Shown here piece by piece: positions 7,629 through 16,264 of a stretch of DNA of 64,000 nt. Positions within the stretch are counted from its first letter, which is position 1, and the number at the start of each line of letters is the position of its first letter. The notes under the pieces are model-generated. The model made no database searches, was not told the DNA's origin, and saw only the letters and a program-made list of their open reading frames with translations. The translations under genes and the position numbers were made by a program. This DNA is from DASYXZ01 sp035946625 (GTDB taxonomy: Bacteria; Acidobacteriota; Terriglobia; UBA7540): the NCBI GenBank assembly GCA_035946625.1, contig DASYZE010000075.1, positions 62,001-126,000 on the forward strand, read 5' to 3'.

Positions 7629-7686
7629 TAGAGCCGGTCCCGCAATTTGCGGGACCGGCACGTGCCGCCCCGAAGGGCGGCGCTAC
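7629..7686. repeat. Double-hairpin dispersed repeat, copy A
   Basis: The element begins TAGAGCCGGTCCCGC, pairs with GCGGGACCGGC, then continues into a second hairpin GCCGCCCC-GAA-GGGCGGC and ends GCTAC. Copies B (58627-58675) and C (38951-39011) have the same order of parts: TAG, CCG-hairpin, CGGCA spacer, GCCG-hairpin, GC(T/A)AC. It lies between the divergent thiolase and helicase genes. The arms vary together so that pairing is kept, which points to structure being selected. Confidence 0.75.
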
Positions 7687-7760
7687 ATTATTGCACTGCC
7701 CGCAAGGGAATGACCTTGCCTCGGTGCAAGCCTTCGCGGAATAATAACCGGAGTGCTTTC

Positions 7761-10751
7761 ATGAGCGAAATAGAACTGAATCCCGAACAACGGAAAGCCA
7801 TCGAACACGGTGAAGGTCCGCTGCTGGTGATTGCCGGGCCGGGAAGCGGGAAAACACGTGTGATCACGCAGCGCATCGTCCGGCTTTTGCAGACCACTCC
7901 CGGGCTTCGGCCAGAACAAATTTTGGCGCTCACCTACACGGACAAGGCCACGGCGGAGATGAAGAGCCGCGTCGGCAAAGCCCTGCCGGAATTAACCGCC
8001 AGCCCGATGATTTCAACCTTTCATGCGTTTTGCTATCACGTTCTGCGCCGGCGTCACTTCGATCGCCAACTGCTCGACCAAATCGACGTTTGGATTTTCC
8101 TTCGCCGACGGATGGAACAGTTGGGCCTGAATTTTTATCAAAAGCTTGCCGAGCCCGGCGCCTTTCTGCACGACTTGAATGAATTCTTCTCCCGGTGCCA
8201 GGATGAATTGATTGAGCCGGACGGGTTTGATGACTACGTCCGCGGCGTGGAAAAGGATTTTGCCGTGCGCCGCGCCCATCTCGATCCCGCCGAACTAGCG
8301 AGGGAGATGGCCGAAGTGGAAAAAAAGAAAGAACTGGCGCGGGTGTTTCGAACCAGCCGCACGCTGATTGAAAGCGCGGGATCCTCCAGCCTGGGAAGCT
8401 TGGTGAGTGAGACGGTCCACCTGTGGGATCGTGAACCCGAAGTGCTGGAAGAATACCGTTCGCTCTACCACTATGTTCTTGTCGATGAATTTCAGGACAC
8501 GAATTTCGGCCAGGCGGAACTTCTGAGACGACTGGTGGCCCCGGACAATAATCTCACCGCAGTCGGCGACGACGATCAGGCCATTTATCGCTTCCGGGGC
8601 GCGTCGCATGGCGCGTTCGCAATGTTCAGCCGCGCTTACCCGGGGCACAAGACGGTCTTTCTCAACCGAAATTACCGGTCCACCGCCAAAATTCTGCGCT
8701 GCGCCGATGCGGTGATTTCCAGGAACGACCGCGAAATAAAGAAGCCGCCGCTCAAGACCGAGAACGGGGAAGGCTGTGGCGTATTTCTGGTCGAGTCGCC
8801 GGATTACCTGAGCGAGGCGGCCTGGATCGCGGCGGAAGTGGACCGCCTGGCGCGCCGCGGCACGCCCCTCGAGGGCATCGCCGTGCTTTACCGCGGCCAC
8901 AATTACCGCGACTTGCTCGTGGAAGAATTCCGCCGTCGCAAGATTCCCTTCGCCATCCGCGGGCTCTCCATCCTTTCCACGGTCATTTTGCGGGACCTGC
9001 TGGCGTACTTGAGTCTTGTTAATTCTTGGCACGACAACATCAGCCTGACGCGCGTTCTTCTTCACCCGCGCTGGCGATTTCCGGAGGAACTGGCTTACAC
9101 TATCCGGCAATGGGCGGCGAAGGACCGGTGCTCGCTGATGGACGCCCTGGCCGCCATGGAAAGGTCCCCGGGGCAAAGCGAGCTTGCGAAGACAAACTGG
9201 GCCGAGTTGAAGAAAATTCTCATCGAACTGCGGCAGCGTGCCCAACAAACTTCCGTGACCAATCTTTTCGACCTCATGGGCCGGCGTTTGGGGATGACCT
9301 TTCTGCCCGGCAGCATCGATCAACGGTACTTGGAGGCGTTCCGAAAATTCCTGGACGCCTGGGAGCAAAAGAGCGAATCGCGCCTGCTGCCCGAATTCAT
9401 GGAATACTTCCGCTACTTTGTGGAGGCCAACGGAAAAATCGAAGCCCCGGAACCAAAGGGTGGGGCAAGCGGCGTGCAGATGATGACCGTACACGCGGCC
9501 AAGGGGCTGGAATTTCCCGTGGTCTTCGTGTTGAGTGTTGCGCCCCGCCGCTTTCCCTCCATGGAACGGAAGCCGGTGATCGAATTTCCCGAAGACCTTC
9601 GCCGCGGACCTACACCACCTGAGGACATTCATTTGCAGGAGGAGCGCCGTCTTTTTTTTGTGGCGATGACGCGCGCCCAAGAGCGGCTTTATGTTTCGAG
9701 TGTCGCCCAGGCGGGCGGCAAAGCAAAGGCGGGCAAGAAAGTGTCCGTATTCGTGGATGATTTGCTTTCCAGCGCAGTGGTTCGGACGCGCGATATCGAA
9801 AGCGTCGAGGTTTCCCAGATTTCCGAGGAGCAAATGGGCAAGGAACCCGCTGGCCACGCGAGACCCTCCGCCACAAGAGAAACCCAACCCAGCCTTTTCG
9901 AAGGCGCGGGAGAGTCGGGCTACGAGCACCCTCCGTTGGCCCAGTGGGCGGCAACGGCATCCGCCAACGGCCTGGTGGGGCCGGAAGGGAAAATCCGGCT
10001 CAGCGCCACGGCGGTAGAGTCGTATCTCGAGTGCCCGCTGAAATTTAAATTCAGCCACTTGCTGAAGATTCCCACCGGCCCGCAGGCGGCGCTTACCTTC
10101 GGCAACATCATGCACAAGTGCGTTCGCAGTTATTTTGAGCTGGGCCGCAAAGCCGTGCCCCGTTTCGAGGACATTGAGAAAATCTATCTGGAATCATGGA
10201 AGGCCGCCGGGTTTGAAGACACCTACCAGGAAGACTCATACAAAAAGGCCGGCCTGGAGCAGCTTCACCACTTCGTTGAAAGGCAAAACGCGAGCGGAGT
10301 TTCTGTTGAACACGTCAGGCTGGAGGAACATTTTGCCTTCGACTGTGGCGATATCACGCTGGAAGGCCGCATCGACCAGATCAATCCATGGGAATCCGGG
10401 AAGTCATCTGCCCCCGCGATACCCGGCGGTCGTCCGGTGGAATTGGTGGATTACAAAACCGGGCGGCCGCGTTCGCAAAAAGAAGCGGACAAGAGCCTGC
10501 AACTTTCCGTATATGCGCTGGCCGCGCGCCGGCAATTAAAATTGGATCCGGTGCGCCTGACCCTCTATTATTTGACCAACAACCAGACGGTTTCCACCTT
10601 GCGGACGTCGAAAGAACTGGATGGCGCGCTGCAAGAAATTCGCGAAGTGGCGGAAAATATTCGCGCCCTGCGCTTCGATCCAACGCCGGGCTTCGTCTGC
10701 AAGTGGTGCGATTTTGTGGCCATCTGCCCCGCGCATGAAGATGAAAAATGA
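7761..10751 (+). CDS. UvrD/Rep-type helicase fused to an Fe-S PD-(D/E)XK nuclease
   Basis: In this 996-residue protein, Walker A AGPGSGKT is at residues 25-32, followed by superfamily 1 motifs TYTDKATAEM (Ia), VDEFQDTN (II), GDDDQAIYRFRGA (III), NYRST (IV), VMMTVHAAKGLEFPVVFV-like V and VAMTRAQERLYV (VI). The last ~270 residues form a RecB/AddB-like nuclease: LSATAVESYLECPLKFKF, GRIDQI and VELVDYKTG, with CKWC...C near the end. Cys in LECP plus the three C-terminal Cys fit the AddB-type [4Fe-4S] cluster. It likely processes double-strand breaks as a single-chain helicase-nuclease. ATG 7761 is chosen for its GGAG site and the canonical start MSEIELNPEQ. Confidence 0.92.
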   Translation: MSEIELNPEQRKAIEHGEGPLLVIAGPGSGKTRVITQRIVRLLQTTPGLRPEQILALTYTDKATAEMKSRVGKALPELTASPMISTFHAFCYHVLRRRHFDRQLLDQIDVWIFLRRRMEQLGLNFYQKLAEPGAFLHDLNEFFSRCQDELIEPDGFDDYVRGVEKDFAVRRAHLDPAELAREMAEVEKKKELARVFRTSRTLIESAGSSSLGSLVSETVHLWDREPEVLEEYRSLYHYVLVDEFQDTNFGQAELLRRLVAPDNNLTAVGDDDQAIYRFRGASHGAFAMFSRAYPGHKTVFLNRNYRSTAKILRCADAVISRNDREIKKPPLKTENGEGCGVFLVESPDYLSEAAWIAAEVDRLARRGTPLEGIAVLYRGHNYRDLLVEEFRRRKIPFAIRGLSILSTVILRDLLAYLSLVNSWHDNISLTRVLLHPRWRFPEELAYTIRQWAAKDRCSLMDALAAMERSPGQSELAKTNWAELKKILIELRQRAQQTSVTNLFDLMGRRLGMTFLPGSIDQRYLEAFRKFLDAWEQKSESRLLPEFMEYFRYFVEANGKIEAPEPKGGASGVQMMTVHAAKGLEFPVVFVLSVAPRRFPSMERKPVIEFPEDLRRGPTPPEDIHLQEERRLFFVAMTRAQERLYVSSVAQAGGKAKAGKKVSVFVDDLLSSAVVRTRDIESVEVSQISEEQMGKEPAGHARPSATRETQPSLFEGAGESGYEHPPLAQWAATASANGLVGPEGKIRLSATAVESYLECPLKFKFSHLLKIPTGPQAALTFGNIMHKCVRSYFELGRKAVPRFEDIEKIYLESWKAAGFEDTYQEDSYKKAGLEQLHHFVERQNASGVSVEHVRLEEHFAFDCGDITLEGRIDQINPWESGKSSAPAIPGGRPVELVDYKTGRPRSQKEADKSLQLSVYALAARRQLKLDPVRLTLYYLTNNQTVSTLRTSKELDGALQEIREVAENIRALRFDPTPGFVCKWCDFVAICPAHEDEK

Positions 10752-10854
10752 ATTTCGGGCGGGGTATTTTGTCGGGCGAATCTTATTTCCCCAGCCGGCA
10801 GTGCGCCGGGTTGATGGCGATATACTGCTGGCCGCACCACAAGGGTGAGACCGT

Positions 10855-12204
10855 ATGACCAACGAGTGGCTGAGGTTGCTGGCGGGAATGGCGATGGGCG
10901 CCTTGGTGGGCTGGCTCATCACGCGGAATAGCGCGACACAATCCGAGGCAACGGCCGCAGGTTTGCGGCAGCAACAGGAAAAGCTGCAACAGGAAATTGA
11001 TGGTCTGCGCGCGCGCCTGGAGGCCGAAGTGAAGGCACGCGCCGCGGCCGAGGCCTCTCTCGAAGCGACGCGGAAAAATCTGGACGAGCAGCGCCATCTG
11101 CTCGACGACGCCCGGCAGAAACTCAGTGAAACTTTCAAATCGCTTTCCAGCGACGTCCTGCTGTCGCAAAGCGAGTCCTTTCTCAAGCTCGCCAGCGAAA
11201 CTTTCGGAAAGTTGCGCGCCCAGGCCGAGGGCGATCTGGGCAAGCGGCAGGAAGCCATCGACGGATTGGTTCAACCGCTCAAGGATGCGCTGCAACGATA
11301 TGAGACCGAGGTTAAAGCGATCGAGGCCAGCCGCCGGGACGCATATGGATCGCTGCGCCAACACCTGACGCAAATCGGCGACACCCAAAATAAACTGCAA
11401 CGCGAAACTGCGAACCTGGTGACCGCCCTCAGAAAGCCGCAGGTCAGAGGACGCTGGGGTGAAATCACGCTGCGGCGTTTGGCGGAACTTTCCGGCATGG
11501 TGGATCGCTGCGATTTTTTTGAACAGCAGACAGTTTCTTCCCAGGACGAGGGCGCGATTCGTCCCGACATGGTGGTTCACTTGCCGGGCGACCGCCAGAT
11601 CATCGTGGATTCCAAAGTCGCGCTCGATGCCTACCTGGACTCGATGGAAGCGAAGTCCGAAGAGGAGAGGCAGCCTTTCCTGGTGCGCCACGCCGCCCAG
11701 GTGCGGCGCCACATGGAGCAGTTGGGTTCAAAGGCTTACTGGGATCGTCTGCCGAAAGCGCCGGAGTTTGCAGTGCTCTTTCTGCCCGGCGATCCTTTTC
11801 TGGGCGCGGCCGTGGAGCGTGACCCACCGTTAATCGAAGACGGCATGGCGCATCGCGTGGTGATTGCGACGCCCAGCACGCTGATTGCGCTGTTGCTGGC
11901 CGTGTATCACGGTTGGCGGCAGGAAGAGATTCACAAAAATGCGGAAGAGATCAGCGAGCTCGGCAAGCAGCTCTACAAGCGCGTCCACACCCTGTGGGAA
12001 CACCTGGACAGCCTGCGTTCGGCCATCGACAAGGCAGTGGAGTCATGGAACCGCGTGGTGGGATCACTCGAGCACCAGGTGCTGCCCGGCGTGCGGCGGT
12101 TTCGCGAATTGAAGGCGACCACGGCGGAGGAAATTCCGGAGTTGGAGCAAGTGGAGAAAACGACCCGCGCTCTGCCGCCATCAACAGAAAGGGATTCGGA
12201 ATGA
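10855..12204 (+). CDS. rmuC: DNA recombination protein RmuC
   Basis: The 449-residue protein has an N-terminal membrane anchor (about residues 7-23), a long coiled coil rich in Gln, Glu, Arg and Ala (about 30-160), and the RmuC nuclease-like core with VRGRWGEITLRRLAELSGM, RPDMVVHLPGDRQIIVDSKV and FAVLFLPGDPFLGAA. The VDSKV strand belongs to the restriction-endonuclease-like fold. RmuC limits DNA inversions and rearrangements at repeats. It follows the helicase-nuclease gene on the same strand after about 100 bp, so a shared repair role is plausible. Confidence 0.95.
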   Translation: MTNEWLRLLAGMAMGALVGWLITRNSATQSEATAAGLRQQQEKLQQEIDGLRARLEAEVKARAAAEASLEATRKNLDEQRHLLDDARQKLSETFKSLSSDVLLSQSESFLKLASETFGKLRAQAEGDLGKRQEAIDGLVQPLKDALQRYETEVKAIEASRRDAYGSLRQHLTQIGDTQNKLQRETANLVTALRKPQVRGRWGEITLRRLAELSGMVDRCDFFEQQTVSSQDEGAIRPDMVVHLPGDRQIIVDSKVALDAYLDSMEAKSEEERQPFLVRHAAQVRRHMEQLGSKAYWDRLPKAPEFAVLFLPGDPFLGAAVERDPPLIEDGMAHRVVIATPSTLIALLLAVYHGWRQEEIHKNAEEISELGKQLYKRVHTLWEHLDSLRSAIDKAVESWNRVVGSLEHQVLPGVRRFRELKATTAEEIPELEQVEKTTRALPPSTERDSE

Positions 12205-12233
12205 TCAGCGGCAGGTTGGAAGGGGGCTTCCCC

Positions 12234-12266
12234 AAAAAACTTCGGGGATGCATTGCTGCATCCCCG
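12234..12266 (-). terminator. Intrinsic terminator of the lysine-rich micro-gene
   Basis: CGGGGATGCA and TGCATCCCCG (12243-12266) form a 10-bp stem around a 4-base loop. On the minus strand it is followed by GAAGTTTTTT (the A-run at 12234-12239 on the plus strand). The U-run lies only on the minus-strand exit side, so it ends the minus-strand transcript rather than rmuC. Confidence 0.82.
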
Positions 12267-12298
12267 ATCGTTCCTTTCGAGATGGTTGCCCAAGCAAC

Positions 12299-12337
12299 TT
12301 ATCTCTTCTTCTTTTTGGCTTTCTTTTTAGCTGCCAT
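12299..12337 (-). CDS. 12-residue lysine-rich peptide, MAAKKKAKKKKR
   Basis: This is a very short reading frame: start ATG at 12337, stop TAA at 12299. A GAGGAG ribosome site (12349-12344) sits 6 bases before the ATG, an ideal spacing. The peptide has 8 basic residues out of 12. A consensus-like promoter (12435-12407) and a strong terminator (12266-12234) enclose it in a transcript of about 165 nt with nothing else in it. Possible roles are a nucleic-acid-binding micropeptide like histone H1-type Lys/Ala tails, or a regulatory RNA with an incidental frame. No family is claimed. Confidence 0.6.
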   Translation of the reverse strand: MAAKKKAKKKKR

Positions 12338-12406
12338 TATTTTCTCCTCTCGATCTCTTTGAGTTTTCGCGCCAGCGAATCTGGCGGAGCGCGTTTTCAG
12401 TATTCA

Positions 12407-12435
12407 TCTATAGGGTTTGCGTTCAATCTTGTCAA
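12407..12435 (-). promoter_or_regulatory. Near-consensus sigma-70 promoter for the lysine-rich micro-gene
   Basis: On the minus strand TTGACA (12435-12430) and TATAGA (12412-12407) are separated by exactly 17 bases. The predicted start is near 12400, about 63 bases before the micro-gene ATG. The -35 is a perfect match and the -10 matches 5 of 6, the strongest promoter match I found in the window. Confidence 0.7.
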
Positions 12436-12661
12436 GAGGAAAGTGAACGATGCGAATAAAAAATCGCAAATCGAAAATCGGGCGGCGGAGGGAAGAGCCG
12501 CCACTTTTCATCAAGGTGAGGTGGAAAATGTCCGCCTTGACGTGCGGCGGCAAGGAATTTCCGCGATCTGGCGCATAAACATTTGAGCGATGGTCAAAAA
12601 CCTTTGGTGACGCGGCGCTGACCTTTTGCATCATAGATATGAAGGAAAAAACAAAACTGCC

Positions 12662-13684
12662 ATGAAAAAACTCTTTTCGGATTCCGGGACGGAACCATCG
12701 TGGGCAAGACAGCTGGTCATGTTCGTTCCTGTCGCCGTCGTGCTTTGCGCCGCGCCCATGGCGCGGAGCCAGCAGAGCCCCCCCACGCAAGAGAACACGC
12801 CCACTTTGAGAGTTTCCACTGAAGTCGTGAATGTTCTCACAATTGTGAAGGATAAGAAGGGGCGCTTGATTCCGGACGTTAACAAGCAGGATTTCCAGGT
12901 GCTGGAAGACAACGTTCCGCAGGAGATCCGTTATTTTTCCAAGCAGACCGATACTCCCCTGACGCTGGGCATGCTGGTGGACACCAGCCCGAGCCAGGAG
13001 CGCGTTTTATCCATCGAACAAGAAGAAGCCAAAAGTTTCATCGCCCAAGTGATCAAACCCAAGGACCTCGCTTTCGTCCTCCACTTCGATGTTGACGTCG
13101 AACTCCTCCAGGACTTCACCAGCGACAGAAGAATGCTTTCCAAGGCCATCGATGAAACGGTGATCAACGGCGGAGGGGGCGGAGTGTTGCCGGGAACCTT
13201 CCCGACGTCAGCAAGCCAGGGCGCCACCCATCTCTATGATGCCGTCTACCTGGCGGCCAACGACCTCCTGAAAAATGAAGTTGGGCGCAAGGTCATCATC
13301 CTGTTGACGGACGGCGAAGATCAGGGGAGCAAGGAGAAATTGCAAACGGCGTTGGAAGCCGCGCAGAGATCGGACTTGATCATTTACTCCATCGAAGTCA
13401 GCGACCGCATGTTTTATCCGTCGCGTGGAATGTTTTACAGCGGCGATTCGGTATTGAAGAAACTTTCAGGGGACACGGGCGGCCGCGTGATTGAAGTCAA
13501 GGGAAGCCGGGATGTCGGCCTCGCGTTTCAGGAGATTGCCGACGAGCTGAGAACCCAATATCTGCTGGGCTATGTGCCTACGAACACCCGGCGCAACGGC
13601 GGTTTCCGTAAGATTCAGGTGAAAGTCCTCAATCAGGATTACAAGATTCAGGCCCGCCGCGGCTATTACGCTCCCAGCGAATAA
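12662..13684 (+). CDS. VWFA-related Acidobacterial protein, copy 1
   Basis: This 340-residue secreted protein has a signal peptide at about residues 15-36 and then the family opening LRVSTEVVNVLTIVKDKKGR. The von Willebrand A fold carries a metal-site motif DTSPS (residues 107-111) and LTDGED further on. It ends LRTQYLLGYVPTNTRRNGGF...RRGYYAPSE, the conserved family tail. The family is abundant in Acidobacteria and its role is unknown; adhesion or protein-protein contact is the usual guess for VWA folds. It converges on copy 2 with a 49-bp gap. ATG 12662 (MKKLF) fits the signal peptide better than upstream starts. Confidence 0.9.
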   Translation: MKKLFSDSGTEPSWARQLVMFVPVAVVLCAAPMARSQQSPPTQENTPTLRVSTEVVNVLTIVKDKKGRLIPDVNKQDFQVLEDNVPQEIRYFSKQTDTPLTLGMLVDTSPSQERVLSIEQEEAKSFIAQVIKPKDLAFVLHFDVDVELLQDFTSDRRMLSKAIDETVINGGGGGVLPGTFPTSASQGATHLYDAVYLAANDLLKNEVGRKVIILLTDGEDQGSKEKLQTALEAAQRSDLIIYSIEVSDRMFYPSRGMFYSGDSVLKKLSGDTGGRVIEVKGSRDVGLAFQEIADELRTQYLLGYVPTNTRRNGGFRKIQVKVLNQDYKIQARRGYYAPSE

Positions 13685-13733
13685 ACCCACCGGGGTCAGA
13701 TGATGAAGGTTGGAGCAACCCTGCCCCCGGATT

Positions 13734-14699
13734 TTACGGAGTGGGAGCGAAGTATCCGGTTTTAGCCCGAACGTGGTAATCCTTTTCGCGAGCGTTAATG
13801 CTGATATTTCTAAATGTCCCGTCATGAGCCGTGTTGGTGGACACATAGGCCAGACTGTATTGGCTACGCAGCTCGCGCGCGATTTCCTGGAAATTCTCAG
13901 CCAAGTCGGAGGGCGCGAAGGGGAAGAATGCCTTCCCGCCCGTTTCGTGAGCGAGCCGGGTGAGGACTTTGTCTCCCTGGCTGGAGATGCCGCTGCGATT
14001 GGTGCTGATGGCGTAGATCACCACCTCCGCGTGCTGCGCCATCGCCAGCGATTCCTCTCGGGTGTGTTCGCTCTGGTTATCCAGCCCGTCGCTGATCACC
14101 ACCATGACGCGGCGCAAGTAGGGCTCGGGCGGGGGAAAATAAAGCATCTTCTCTTTGCTGGAGAAATAAATGGCGTCAAAAAGGCCCGTGCCCCCTCCGG
14201 CCCTCAAGCCGCGAACCGCGTCGGAGAGTTTCTCTTCATCGTCGGTGTAGTCCTGGATGAGTTGGGGTTCCACATCAAAAGCCACCACAAAGGCCAGGTC
14301 TTTCCCCGCGCGCATGGTTTCGTTCAAGAAATCAATAGCCGCCTCCTGCTCAAAGTGCAGGCGATCGCGGACGCTATTACTGGTGTCGATCAGGATTCCA
14401 ATGCGCAAGGGCAGGTCGGACTCGCGGCTGAAGAATGAAATGGATTGCGGTTTGCCGTCCTCCGTGACGCTAAGGTCATCTTTCGTGAGGTCCACCACCA
14501 TCCGGTTCTTCTTGTCGAAAACGCTAAACAGAACATTGACCAGGTTCGTGCTGACTTTTAGCGTTTTGGAGCTGGAAATTTCCTGCCCAGATCCGGCCTC
14601 CTTTTGCGCGTCCGGCATTTTCTTGGCTGCCGGATTTTGCGCGGCGACCAGAAAGACGAGGACCCCGATCAACAGAAAGACGCCCGGAAATTTCTTCAT
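13734..14699 (-). CDS. VWFA-related Acidobacterial protein, copy 2
   Basis: The 321-residue protein starts with a clear signal peptide (MKKFPGVFLLIGVLVFLVAA), then KVSTNLVNVLFSVFDKKNR, the metal-site motif DTSNS, ISDGLDNQSEHT, and the tail LRSQYSLAYVSTNTAHDGTF...KTGYFAPTP. It is the same family as copy 1, with which it is convergent, and copy 3 at 26-27 kb. The convergent layout and moderate similarity suggest an old inverted duplication. Start ATG 14699 is chosen for the signal peptide; the longer frame upstream looks non-coding. Confidence 0.9.
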   Translation of the reverse strand: MKKFPGVFLLIGVLVFLVAAQNPAAKKMPDAQKEAGSGQEISSSKTLKVSTNLVNVLFSVFDKKNRMVVDLTKDDLSVTEDGKPQSISFFSRESDLPLRIGILIDTSNSVRDRLHFEQEAAIDFLNETMRAGKDLAFVVAFDVEPQLIQDYTDDEEKLSDAVRGLRAGGGTGLFDAIYFSSKEKMLYFPPPEPYLRRVMVVISDGLDNQSEHTREESLAMAQHAEVVIYAISTNRSGISSQGDKVLTRLAHETGGKAFFPFAPSDLAENFQEIARELRSQYSLAYVSTNTAHDGTFRNISINAREKDYHVRAKTGYFAPTP

Positions 14700-14798
14700 T
14701 GGTGAGGTCCCCCGTTCCCCAACAAAAATTATAGGGAGCGAACGTGTAACCGTCAAGGCGCGAAGTGGCGGAAGGAATTGAAGTCGCCGCAAATCTTG

Positions 14799-16094
14799 TC
14801 ACATCTCGGCAGGGACCGGAGGGGCAACGGGTGGGGGTATCGCGCTTCGTTGGCGCTGGGCGATCAATTTCTGGAACCGGTGGGGTAACCCTTCGCGCAG
14901 GCTTATTTCACCCGCCGCGAAGGTGAAGTCGCGGACGCCCGCGCCTTCCAGACCCTGAGTGATCAGACCTTCCACATCCAGACTGGATTCGGCTGCGGCC
15001 AATTGCGCGGGGTTCGAAAAAATGGCCGGCGCCCTGGGCATGAACCGCGGGCAACAGTCTTCAAAGGGTTCGCAGGAAATCCCGTAGGTTCCGATCTCCC
15101 GTGCCACGCGCAGAATTTCCGCTTTGTCGTCACCTGCCAGCGGGCGATAGACGGGAAGGCCCAGCCCATGTTCAATGGCGGCAAGATTATGCAGCGTCTG
15201 GGACGCGACCTGCGAAACGCTGTCCCCAGTCACCAAGCCCAGCGCGCGCTCGACGGTGGAAATTTCACGTGTGATGCGCACCATCAATCGCCGGTAAAGC
15301 AGCAGACGGAAGCGCTCGTGGGCATTCACCACCACCTGGCGCTGAATGGCCTCAAAAGGAATGGTGTAGAGGCGCGAGGTAAATTGATAAGGGGTGAGGA
15401 CACGGACCAATTGTTCCGCCACAGGAAGCGACGGTCCGCGCGAAGGTGATCCGGAGCTGGCGAAATGAACGAAGGTGACGTGCGCGCCGCGCCGCATCAT
15501 CTTGTAGGCGGCGACGGCGGAATCGAAGCCTCCCGAGAGCATCGCCACCAGGCGGCCCGCGGTGACGGCTGGCAACCCACCCGCGCCTTCCGAGCGATCG
15601 GTGTAGAGGAAGGCCTGCCCGGGAACGATTTCAACCCAGCAAGTCGCCTCCGGATTTTGGAGGCGCACCTGAACGTCACTGCGTCGCGCGCGCAAGTGGT
15701 CCAGCACCAGACGCCCCAGGGCTCGTTCTAGTTCCATGGAATTCATTTCAAACTGGGAGTCGGCGATCTTGGCGCGAACGGCGAAATTCCGCGGGTCCTT
15801 TTCCACCATCAATTCACAGGCCATCGCGCCCATCGAGGTCACGTTATTGGGCACAACGCGCGCCGAAGCGATGTAAGCCAGTCCAAACACGCGGCGCAGG
15901 CGGTCCAGGATTTGCGGCAACGCCGTTTCATCCCGGGTGTAAAGCACCAGGCGCTCGGCGACAAACTGAAGGGACTGGACCGGTAAATCCGCCAGGCTGC
16001 GCTTGACGGCATCTATCAAGCGGCTGAGAAAATAGTTCTTGTTTCCGCCCTTCAGCCAGATTTCGTGGTAGTGGAGAATTAAAACCCGGTTCAT
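14799..16094 (-). CDS. thiI: tRNA 4-thiouridine/thiamine sulfurtransferase ThiI
   Basis: The 431-residue protein has an N-terminal ferredoxin-like/THUMP region (ILHYHEIWLKGGNKNYF; about 1-165) and a PP-loop ATPase domain with LSGGFDSA (residues 186-193) and EPFEDCCPRFMP. It adenylates and thiolates U8 of tRNA and may supply sulfur for thiamine. The C-terminal rhodanese domain of the enterobacterial protein is absent, as in many bacteria, so another sulfur carrier must deliver the persulfide. ATG 16094 is chosen over an upstream GTG because it matches the usual family start. Confidence 0.93.
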   Translation of the reverse strand: MNRVLILHYHEIWLKGGNKNYFLSRLIDAVKRSLADLPVQSLQFVAERLVLYTRDETALPQILDRLRRVFGLAYIASARVVPNNVTSMGAMACELMVEKDPRNFAVRAKIADSQFEMNSMELERALGRLVLDHLRARRSDVQVRLQNPEATCWVEIVPGQAFLYTDRSEGAGGLPAVTAGRLVAMLSGGFDSAVAAYKMMRRGAHVTFVHFASSGSPSRGPSLPVAEQLVRVLTPYQFTSRLYTIPFEAIQRQVVVNAHERFRLLLYRRLMVRITREISTVERALGLVTGDSVSQVASQTLHNLAAIEHGLGLPVYRPLAGDDKAEILRVAREIGTYGISCEPFEDCCPRFMPRAPAIFSNPAQLAAAESSLDVEGLITQGLEGAGVRDFTFAAGEISLREGLPHRFQKLIAQRQRSAIPPPVAPPVPAEM

Positions 16095-16264
16095 GATTCG
16101 GCGCCCGCGCACGAAGTTTTGAGCACGATTGAATGGGGGGAGCGGGCGAATTCAGGATATCGGTTTTCGCGCGGCGCCGCAAGCAAGGGGCAGGCAAAGG
16201 CCGCGGCAAGCATTGATCATCCGGCCGCCCCGGCGGGCTGAATGCGCCGCCATGAAGATCGAAA

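Noticed and set aside
8295..10115. Long minus-strand open frame (over 600 codons) opposite the helicase
   Set aside because: It lies entirely antisense to a helicase with all its motifs and has no recognisable domain or ribosome site; it reflects GC-rich codon bias.
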